NCBI GenBank assembly: GCA_034401795.1
Contig: CM067370.1
Location: 60,180,369 to 60,244,368, forward strand
DNA: 64,000 nt
Source: Chaetoderma sp. LZ-2023a
Lineage: Eukaryota; Mollusca; Caudofoveata; Chaetodermatida; Chaetodermatidae
Direction: 5' to 3'
The translations under genes and the position numbers were made by a program. The notes under the pieces were generated by a model. That model made no database searches, was not told where the DNA came from, and was given only the letters and a program-made list of their open reading frames with translations. Of this stretch, positions 56,350-64,000 are shown one piece after another. Within the stretch, counting starts at the first letter, position 1. The number at the start of each line of letters is the position of its first letter.

Positions 56350-58002
56350 CTCTATGCCACAGCGATGCGGTCAATTACATTGCATCTATTATTATTACTT
56401 TCAATTCCTTCTATTACTATTACTTTTACAATTACTCCAGATTTGATCTATTACTATTACTATTTACTTAGGTTTACTTAGGTTCCTTCTGACCGCAGGC
56501 CTAAGCCTCTATGGTCAGATCTTATCATCATAATATGGTGCTCTGTCGCTTCCAGATTCCAATGGTGCAGTGTAATTATATATTAGTAGTTGGTCTTTCC
56601 AATGTCTGTCGAGGCGAGCCTTAAATGTGTTGACCGATGGCGCTTCTACAACATGTTCTGGCAGCTTGTTCCAGATTTGTACATCCCAAACTGCAAAACA
56701 ATTTCTCCTCAATTCTAACTTTGCCCTTGGTTGAAAATTTTTCCTATTATGCCCTCTAGCCTCATCTCGTTGCACATCATTATTTCTTAGGGTGAAAATA
56801 CCTCCTCTTTCCATGTCATAGATACCATGCAACATCTTATAAACTTCAATCATGTCCCCACGAACTCCTCAGAAAGCCAGTGTTTGGAGGCTAAGTCTCC
56901 TAAGTCTTTCTTGTTAACTTAATTCCCATAAGCATGGTATCTGCTTCGTAGCTCTTCTCTGGACATTTACTATTAGTGTTACCTATTTTTTTTCTGAATG
57001 GGCTCCACACCGATGCTGCATAGTCCAGGTGGCTTCTAACCATTGCCGTATACAGTGGTATAAACGTCTTCTCATTTAGGTAACATAGGCAAGTCTGATT
57101 ATTGGAAGCATACTGGTTGCTTTGTTGACCTTTTCACTAATGTGCTTTTCAAAATTTAGGCCTTCGTCTATAGTGACACCTATATCCTTTTCTTGGTCTG
57201 GTGATATGGTATGTGTCTTTGTATCAGCAACAATGTGATAACTGTGTCCCTCTGCTTTCATCCGCCCAAAGCTCATGTTGACATTTATCTGGGTGAAAGC
57301 GCAGAAGCCAAGTGTTTGACCATTTAGCCAGCTCATCTAAGTCTGCTTGTAAAAGGGCGTGGTCCTCTTCTTTAATAATTGCTCTAAAAATCTTTGTGTC
57401 ATCTCCGAACAAGTATATACATGTATCTGACATTACACGACTTGGCAGATCATTTATGTAGATGACAAAAAGTAGAGGGCCTAAGACGCTGCCTTGGCGA
57501 ATCCCACTTGCTACATCCATCAAACTAGATTCCTCACCACTGATGGTCACTTGCTGTTTTCCGTTGCTAAGAAACGATTTGATCCAACGATGAATTGGAT
57601 CGTCTACTCTATATGCCAGTATTTTGTCCATAAGTCTCTTATATGGAACGGTATCAAAGGCTTTCTTGAAGTCTAAGTAAATGGCATCAACAGTATGTCC
57701 TCATCAATTGCCTTTGTCCATTTATCCAGGAGATGCAGGAGCTGTCATGTTGTTGATTGTCCGCTGATAAACCCAAATTGTTTTTGGCTAAAGGCTTTGT
57801 TTTCTAATAGGTAGTTCATTATGTGGTCTCTGATTATACCTTCTAGGACTTTGTACAGAATACTTGTGACTCACTGGCCTGTAGTTCCTGGCCTGCTTTT
57901 TGTCTCTCTTCTTAAATATTGCCGATATTCTTGCTTCCTTCTAGACGCTAGGCACAGTCTTTGTTCTGAGTGGTGTCTCGTAAATCCTGGCTAATGGGAT
58001 GG
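56350..58002 (-). mobile_element. L2/CR1-like non-LTR retrotransposon, 3' part
   Basis: Minus-strand reverse transcriptase followed by a tail of attact/atagta units at 56385-56470, typical of L2-type 3' ends. The upstream part of the same element is at 61824-62280; copy B and flanking repeats lie between. Confidence 0.85.
56500..58002 (-). pseudogene. L2-like reverse transcriptase, broken
   Basis: In element order: IPLARIYETPLRTKTVPSV, ISAIFKKRD, the long piece from MDKILAYRVDDPIHRWIKSF through SGIRQGSVLGPLLFVIYIND (motif B) to CIYLFGDDTKIFRAI, where the usual FADD box reads FGDD, then EKDIGVTIDEGLNFEKHISE, LYTAMVRSHLDYAA and the tail MIEVYKMLHGIYDMERGGIF ending in a stop near 56515. Frameshifts occur near 57250, 57070 and 56870. 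Confidence 0.88.
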
Positions 58003-58280
58003 ATTCAAGATTCAATATTATTTATTTGCTTCTTGGATACCAATTTACATATTTACAATACAGGTTGTTCGCCGAAGGCATTGCCTATAGTGGTGGCGGA
58101 CACCTAACATTAAACGTACATATACAATTACACACACAGCTTAACATAGAATGTGAGATATACTTGTGAATGTACAGATATGGTACTGAGCTAAGTAGAC
58201 ATAGAAAAAAGAACAAACGATACAATACATATATGTTTTTCCTTTTAGTTATTGAGATTAGAGATTTATATTTGGGGCGG

Positions 58281-58313
58281 GTTGTTGGGGGGGGGGGGGG
58301 GGGGGGGGGGGGG
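58281..58313. repeat. poly-G tract in the copy B 3' UTR (poly-C on the element strand)
   Basis: More than 30 G in a row, against 18 in copy A. Confidence 0.92.
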
Positions 58314-58611
58314 AGGAAGGGGGATTGGGTCATGTATGCTAATTACCCCAGCTCAACCCATAGGTTGCTATTTAGTAGTAGCACTTGTTGAGGTGCATCA
58401 GATTGAAGGAAGCAGTAGTCACGATAGCTGTAATAGTGCATTATGATGTAGCAGCAGCAGTAGCAGTAGTAGTAGTAGTAGTGGGTGGTTGTTATGACAG
58501 TAGCTATGGCAATGATACAGGAAGTGTGTGATCTTAGTTGTGTTGGCATTGTGTTTTCTAGATCTAGTATGTATTGAGTATGCTAGTTTTAATTATGTCT
58601 TTGTATGATTT

Positions 58612-58836
58612 CTTCTTCTTTTCGTTCGCTGATCATACCGCCAGTCATGTAAGTGACTATCGACATGATCATAAGCGTTAAGTGCATGGATCCATGGTTT
58701 ATTAGAGTGCGCCATGAGGCCTGGAACTCGCACTCGAGGTTTCTGTCATGGTTACCTCACCCTTACCTCCTTTAGTCGCCTCGTACAACACGCAGAGGAT
58801 ACGGAAGGTGTATTCTAAGCCCCACCTACAGGGCAA
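58612..58836 (-). mobile_element. SINE-like insertion with 12-bp target duplication
   Basis: 225 bp between two copies of TTTGTATGATTT (58600-58611, 58837-58848), absent from the matching place in copy A (about 21910). On the minus strand it ends in an agaagaagaa tail, as SINEs do, and holds 'gtacgaggcgactaaaggag'. Internal promoter boxes are not clear. Confidence 0.8.
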
Positions 58837-59880
58837 TTTGTATGATTTTAGTTTTAGTATTTTTTCGCATGTGTATGCCTCTTGCTACATTAGCTGTGAC
58901 TACATCAATTTGTTTGCCCCAGTTCAGGTTCTTGTCTAAATAAACTCCTAAGAATTTAGCAAAAGGAGCTTCTTCAATGTCTTTTTTATTAATATAGATT
59001 TTTGGAATACTATTGTTTCTTGATTGTCTAGACTTTGAAAATAGCATGTAGTTTGTTTTATCAACATTTAATGATAGGTTGTTTACTTTAAACCAGTTAA
59101 TAACTTTTCCATTTCTTTATTTACTCTTTCGTATAATATATCTAAGTTTTTGGCGGAGCAAAAAGCATTGGTGTCATCGGCAAACAGTATTAGTGACAAA
59201 TTGTGACAAATTTTGGGCAAGTCATTCATATAGAATAAAAACAGCAGAGGGCCAAGAATTGACCCCTGAGGAACACCACAGGTTAATTTCCTGTTTTCAG
59301 AGCAGGTTGCATTAAATAGCACGCATTGTGTTATATCAGTTAAATAGCTATGAAACCAGGCAAGTGCACATCCTCGGATTCCGTAATAGGCAAGTTTTCC
59401 TAATAATATATTGTGATTGATAGTATCAAAAGCTTTTGAAAGGTCCAAGAAGATGCCCAGTGTATGTTCTTTCTTTTCATTTGATTCAATTATCTTTTCT
59501 GTCATTTCAACTAGTGCGAGCATTGTTGAGTGTTTCTGGCGGAATCCATACTGTGAAGCGTATTAAATTTCCCTTTTTCTAGATAATTGATTAATGTATT
59601 ATACATTAATCACTCCATTAATTTAGAGAAAAGTGGAAGTATTGAGACAGGCCTGTAATTTGTGAAGTTGGATGAGTCTTTTGCTTTATATATTTGAGTG
59701 ACACATGCAGATTTTAGTTTTGATGGAAATATGCCTTGCACTAGTGATTGATTGCAGATATGGTTGAGTGGCGTTAGTAATTCAACTATGCAGTGTGTAA
59801 ATATGCTACATTTAAACCCATCTACGCCGGTACTTTTCGCAGGATTAAGTGAATTAAGTATAGTTCCAGTCTACCTCAGA
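58826..59880 (-). pseudogene. copy B reverse transcriptase
   Basis: The main piece (59083-59523) reads [40 protein letters not shown] and [20 protein letters not shown], so motifs A, B and the FADD box are intact. A frameshift at about 59085 separates the thumb (58826-59047, [20 protein letters not shown]). The N-terminal part (59600-59870) includes the SAGVDGF motif and [16 protein letters not shown]. It is the better preserved of the two copies. Confidence 0.9.
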
Positions 59881-60525
59881 CATGGCCTTTTTAAATTTTT
59901 CAATGTTGACCTGATTCATTTCTCTACACTTAATTTTTCCATTTTTAAATGGTCTACTGTAGTTTGACTGTTTTTCAAGGATAAAAATTGGTAGGTGATC
60001 TGATGTGTTTGTTACGAAAATTCCTGAATGTGTTTTGTTGATGAAACTGATATTATTACTGAATATATTATCAATAGTTCTAGCCAAACTCTCAGTAATT
60101 CTGGTCGGCTTAGTTATGTTTGGATAAAAGGAATGTGCATTTAGCAAATTTGTAAAACTTTGTGAATGAGAGCAGTTTTGTTCCATCAGGTCAATATTGA
60201 AATCACCCATGAGGTAGACTGTTTTGTTTTCTTTTTGAATACCATCTAAGGTTGCTCCTAGTAGGTCAATAAATTTTCTTTTGTCATTGTTTGGTGCACT
60301 ATAGATAGTGCCTATTATTTTATTTTTTCCTTTTTCTGTTGGGATTTCTATAAACAATGATTCAAAATTTGGGTCCAGAACGGAAAGATCCTTGTACTGA
60401 ATATTATCCTTGATGTACATGTCTACACCACCACCCCTTTTAATTTTTCTGTGCTTTTCAATATATGTGTAATTTTTTATATCTACAAGGTTAGTAGGTG
60501 AAGCTATCTCAAGGTTAGGAGACAT
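59854..60525 (-). pseudogene. copy B endonuclease (APE type), long open frame
   Basis: An uninterrupted 223-codon frame begins [20 protein letters not shown] and holds [27 protein letters not shown] (catalytic GDFN), [12 protein letters not shown] and [12 protein letters not shown]. It joins the reverse transcriptase linker before a stop. The ATG comes from an internal insertion that duplicated [10 protein letters not shown]; the true N-terminal part is upstream at 60700-61000. Confidence 0.88.
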
Positions 60526-60611
60526 CAGGCAAGGCTCTTGTCTTGTAACACTAAGATATCATACGCATAGCATACTGCAAAAAGTCTTTCTCTTCTAAAT
60601 GACACTAGCAA

Positions 60612-61313
60612 TCAACTGAAGAACACATAATTCTCATCATAAAGTGGCCTCATTAGATTATAATTCTCATAATTCTGTTGTGTAATTTTTATATCTACAA
60701 GGTTAGTAGGTGAAGTTGCTTTTAGCCATGTCTCAGTAATTCGAATAATTCCAAATTCATGTGCACTCAGTTCTAGAAGACAGCTTAACCTGTCAATGTT
60801 CTTCAGGAGTGATCGTATGTTGGCATGTAAGAGTGAAAAGGTGACAAGTTCCTTAGATGCTATTAAATTGTCATTGAATGTTTTTTGTAGAATGTAGTCA
60901 CATGATGGTGGTGTTATGTTTAGGTCTGTTCTGTTGTCAGTCAGGTTTGTTTTGCATGTATTTAGTGTAAATGGGTTTATAATTTGCTGGCCCATGTGTT
61001 CCATATGGTTGTATTTGCAATGTGGATTTAGAATTGCAAGCATATAGTGTGTATCATTGTCATAGTGATTAAAGGGGAACAGTGATTTGTTGCAGTTGAT
61101 GCACCACCATGATTTGTTATTGGTTTCAAGATGGGTGTAGTCAGAAATTTTGAGCTTGGAGCATTTCAACTGAATCCAGGTATTACATAAATCGCATAAT
61201 AGTGCTCTGTAGTTCTTTTTTACTGGTTTCCTACAGGTTGAGAAAGGGAACCTGGCAGGCATTAGGGTTTGGCAGGGGAAGATTGGAGAAAGAAGAGAAA
61301 GGATAGATGACAC
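60612..61313 (-). pseudogene. copy B N-terminal region with PHD-like zinc finger
   Basis: 233 codons. ALLCDLCNTWIQLKCSKLKI and WWCINCNKSLFP give a C-x2-C ... C ... C-x2-C pattern with a central tryptophan, the PHD-like finger found upstream of the endonuclease in several CR1/Jockey families. The endonuclease start follows: LHANIRSLLKNIDRL, then FGIIRITETWLKATSPTN (the ET-W box). The frame ends 25 codons later because of the shared insertion. Confidence 0.85.
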
Positions 61314-61442
61314 CCAGGTCTAGGTAGTCAATGGACTACAGAGTGGCATCCTCATCTTGGCACAGTAACTGTATTGATGTTTGATAGCAGCAATTGTGGA
61401 AATATGGTGTTAATGCTTACGCCAGACACTCCTTCAGGGCAG

Positions 61443-61640
61443 CTGTTGAATATGTAGACACAAATCTGACTGAAGGCTGCTGGTGCCTTAGGCAGCAACA
61501 GCTTCCTGGCAACCCAGTTTTCAGAATATTCACCAGCCTTCCTATATAGTTACTTTGAAATTTGGATTCTGGAAGCTAAGGACTCAAAATATATAAATCG
61601 ATTTCAGCACACGCAAAATAGTAGGTGGAGCTTAGCTAGA
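61443..61640. repeat. composite repeat, partial fourth copy with F core (61443-61536)
   Basis: ctgttgaatatgtagacaca to tcagaatattcaccag, then 'gccttcctatatagttactt', 'ataaatcgatttcagcacac' and 'ggtggagcttagctaga', as at 44380-44530. Confidence 0.7.
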
Positions 61641-61823
61641 GTTACCTGGTGGTGATGATATATACAGAATACCTATACAAGTTATTGCATAGCGTTGAAA
61701 TAATGCAGTGGATAGAATAATCAACACAAAACAAAGATAATCTTGGACAGCCTTGTAAAAATAGACATGAACAGAAAGGAGTAAATAATAGGTGGAGCTG
61801 AGCTATGGTTAGCTATAGTTAGA

Positions 61824-62280
61824 TGAATACCGTCTGGGCCAGGAGACTTACTTACGTTTAATTTACTCGGAGCCTTTTCCACCATCTCTTCTGTGATGTG
61901 AAGGCGTATCATCTGTGATGTCATATTAAGATCTGGAATCCTTGATGTTACACCCGCTGGCTCAATAGTAAATACGCTTGAAAAAGGTTCGCTAATACCT
62001 CAGCCTTCTCTTTGTTGTTCTTTGTAAGTGGTGAGTTCTTATCAGATGGGGTTGTGTATAAGTCTGATACGCTTTCTTTCGTGCTACATTTTGACTTAAT
62101 ATATTTCCAAATTGCCTTTGGAAATGTTCTTGCCTTGTTTCTTAGCTTACAGTATTCTTGATACTTCTTTCCACTTTTAGTCTCCATGAAACGCTTCCAG
62201 GCTGTCTGCTCTTTCTTTATTGTTTTCAGTGCTGCTCTATCAAGTGGTTGGTTTCCATTCTTTCCTGTGTTTGGTGCTTA
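61824..62280 (-). pseudogene. L2-like element, upstream reverse transcriptase part
   Basis: The minus strand reads METKSGKKYQEYCKLRNKAR, FPKAIWKYIKSKCSTKESVS, KNNKEKAEVLANLFQ, then in another frame RLHITEEMVEKAPSKLNVSK and SPGPDGIHL, the linker and fingers start of L2/CR1 enzymes. The sequence leaves the family after GPDGIH near 61824 and resumes at 58002. Confidence 0.85.
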
Positions 62281-62330
62281 CTATTACTATTACTCTCAAA
62301 TCTATTACTAATACTATCACAATTACATTT
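62278..62330 (-). repeat. ATAGTA-type tail tract
   Basis: On the minus strand, atagtattagtaatagattt and agtaatagtaatagtaag sit directly before the L2 coding part. It resembles the 3' tail at 56385-56470, so the L2 copy may have inserted into an older L2 tail. Confidence 0.65.
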
Positions 62331-62349
62331 GAACCATAGGTATCGCTCA

Positions 62350-62372
62350 CACACGCACGCACGCACGCACGC
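62350..62372. repeat. (ACGC)n microsatellite
   Basis: Five to six acgc units after cacac. Confidence 0.88.
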
Positions 62373-62476
62373 ACACTGTCTGCATGCACATGAAAACAAG
62401 TCAAGATATTTGGATATCAACCCTTCCCTTTCACTGATGAAGCCCCTTTATCTCAATTTCATTGGAACCAAATAGG

Positions 62477-62568
62477 ACAGCTTTTGAATATTTGAAAATA
62501 GTTTGACTGAAGGGCGTTGCTGCAGGCAATAATGTCTTCCAGGCAAATTGATTTCAAAATATTTAACT
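62477..62568. repeat. fold-back family F, two-armed diverged copy
   Basis: agcttttgaatatttgaaaa on the left; gatttcaaaatatttaact on the right; gcgttgctgcaggcaa at the centre. Confidence 0.7.
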
Positions 62569-62734
62569 AATTGTTTCTTACATCATAAACAAGTTGCTAA
62601 ATGGGTTAATGATAAGAGTAATGAGTGTACATACTCCTGCCTATAAATTCACCCAGTTCACCATACATGTTTTATTTACTGATACAATGTTAGTGAATAG
62701 CACTCTTCTTCAGATGTGGTCAGTCGGGGACGCT

Positions 62735-63010
62735 GAAAATGCATGACATGAAAATGCCTGACATGGAAAATGACAGAGATGAAAATGAGAGACGAGGATA
62801 ATGGCAGACACGAAAATAATGTTCTGTACATGAAAATGCAAGCTTGGAAAATTACAGGCGTAAAAATACAGGCTTGGAATCTGATAGACATGAAAATGCA
62901 GGATTGGAAAATGAAGGACAAGAAACTGCTGGCATAGATAATGCAGGATTGGAAAATGCCAGACAAGAATATGTCAGACCCGAAAATGCAGGACTAGAAA
63001 ATGCAGTCAA
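62735..63010. repeat. 15-bp minisatellite
   Basis: About 18 diverged units near gaaaatgcaggactg. Because 15 is a multiple of three it stays open as NAGLENxxxE-like pentapeptide repeats (62844-63080); no start context or partner exon supports a gene. Confidence 0.85.
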
Positions 63011-63393
63011 AATAAGGTTTGACCCACCACTAATTGCAACAGAAACGAACCCACTTTTATTATTTTTCTTTAGGGTGTAGAAATTATATCTTAAAAATCT
63101 AGTAAAATCTTTTGAGTGCAACATGTTAAATTCAAGATGGATACCACGATGGCTGCCAATCGAGTATAATAAAACGTGTATCACGATAACGGTCCATTTT
63201 AGTCCACATAAATGTGTTACAAACAGATAGAAATATGCCACCAATCTACGTGGAAAAATGTCGTTATCACAATATTCCCACTATGACGTCATAGTCCAAT
63301 AGGGCCACCAGTCTAAGTAATAGGTGACACTTCGATGTTTGAAATGATTTCTACATTTATTTAATTTTCATTTTCATCCAGGTCCTCATTTAA

Positions 63394-64000
63394 CATGTTT
63401 TGACAAATGCCCCTGCGCTCAGAACAAGCAGACGAACAATCTAGTCCATGCTAACGACATCCACATCGCATAGTACCATAGCCCGATCTACAGGTGCATC
63501 TCACAAGTTCAAGCAGGACCTGTGGTCTGTGGGCCAGGATCTATGTCAGACTGTACCGGTATCAGTTTACCTTCTGAAATCTTCCAGCCTCATTCTTCAG
63601 CATTCAAGACATTCCCTGTCCAGTGCTGGATCTGATGGAACATGCGGAGGCTGTGGTACTTCATTTCCGCAGATGTTGGTGGTCACATGTTTGGGTGGAT
63701 GGCCTTTTTACTGATTGTTACAAGCTCCAGGAATTGTTGATATCTTATCATGTTAAGATTGTCATTTTCTGTTCCTTTATACAGAATAACCATGGCCTTC
63801 TAACCAGCAGATATGAGATCTTTCGTCGATGATGCTGCACTTTCAAATACTTTGGCCTGGTTACGGAAAACCTTGTTGTCATTCATGAGTTTCAGTCTGA
63901 CGGATTTGCCTATACCAAATATTTTTGACGTATTGCATCCGAGAAAAGCATTCCTGTTCCGAGCTGTTCCTCCAAGCATGATGTATGAGGCGAATAATCA
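63394..64000 (-). pseudogene. decayed cysteine-motif (CxC) protein of a dispersed invertebrate family, 3' part
   Basis: On the minus strand from the right edge: LGCNTSKIFGIGKSVRLKLM, then DNKVFRNQAKVFESAAS, a stop, then NMIRYQQFLELVTISKK, PPTSAEMKYHSLRMFHQIQH with WTGN, GWKISEGKLIPVQSDIDPGP, and after a frame change VRCTCRSGYGTMRCGCR, a stop, HGLDCSSACSERRGICQN. This order (G-C-T-S/FGIGK, RY-F, PPT-A, WGWK-like, cysteine tail) is a family I have met in many copies in invertebrate genomes, probably spread by transposons. Three stops or frameshifts. The N-terminal part lies beyond the window. Confidence 0.7.

Larger units (their letters stand above)
58003..61320 (-). mobile_element. CR1/Jockey-group non-LTR retrotransposon, copy B
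   Basis: Minus-strand sister of copy A. From 5' to 3' it has a PHD-like zinc finger (61080-61197), the endonuclease (59990-60720), reverse transcriptase (58826-59880) and a 3' tail ending at 58003. It lacks both DNA transposons found in copy A and carries its own short insertion (58612-58836). It inserted into or next to an L2-like element. The exact 5' end near 61320 is uncertain. Confidence 0.92.

Noticed and set aside
1-64000. CRISPR array, tRNA, rRNA or bacterial operon
   Set aside because: The short tandem repeats have no spacers of CRISPR type, no cloverleaf was found, and the gene structure is clearly eukaryotic.

Overview
This is eukaryotic, AT-rich, intron-bearing genomic DNA. The only host gene I can support is the 3' half of an argininosuccinate lyase (ASL) gene on the + strand: seven coding exons between 508 and 42791, ending in a normal stop codon. 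The rest is almost entirely transposable elements (TEs), diverged tandem arrays and fold-back repeats. A DIRS tyrosine-recombinase element, Penelope-like elements, CR1/Jockey-group and L2-like non-LTR elements, Tc1 and hAT transposons occur together with long arrays of ~150-185 bp units rich in AAGGTCAAGGTCA and in the motif 'ggtgagcg-acaggcc'. That mixture points to a lophotrochozoan, most likely a mollusc. This is inference; no species-level call is possible.

Layout. 1-2420: two minisatellites and ASL exons A-C. 2421-13687: an 11 kb intron with nuclear-receptor-motif repeats (3.4-5.0 kb), a decayed DIRS retrotransposon (about 4994-12440, with inverted terminal repeats) and a diverged tandem array (12.45-13.63 kb). 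13688-13771: exon D, followed about 50 bp later by a solo DIRS 3' end. 15.6-22.7 kb: a CR1/Jockey-group retrotransposon (copy A) carrying two later insertions, a Tc1 element (17212-18724) and a non-autonomous hAT element (18825-20715). 23080-23160: exon E. 24.4-28.0 kb: a Penelope-like element (PLE-A) with a candidate hammerhead ribozyme upstream. 28-36 kb: low-complexity intron with tandem arrays. 36711-37774: second hAT element. 37.79-38.85 kb: truncated minus-strand PLE ending about 43 bp before exon F (38890-38996). 42653-42791: terminal exon G.

Downstream of ASL: tandem arrays, fold-back repeats, a 318 bp near-palindrome with an 11 bp direct repeat (45750-46067), a 3.3 kb element with ~500 bp inverted ends (46103-49439), a 530 bp block duplicated from the last ASL intron (49981-50510), a PLE relic, a 3.9 kb tandem array (52.4-56.3 kb), and an L2-like element on the minus strand split by a second copy of the CR1/Jockey-group element (copy B, 58003-~61320). 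The window closes with a 15 bp minisatellite and a decayed minus-strand cysteine-motif gene (63394-64000).

The most informative feature is that copies A and B serve as each other's reference. Copy B preserves the empty sites of both DNA transposons in copy A, and copy A preserves the empty site of a SINE-like insert in copy B, so element boundaries and target duplications can be read exactly. All TE genes examined carry stops or frameshifts. I found no tRNA, rRNA, CRISPR, operon or bacterial-type feature.
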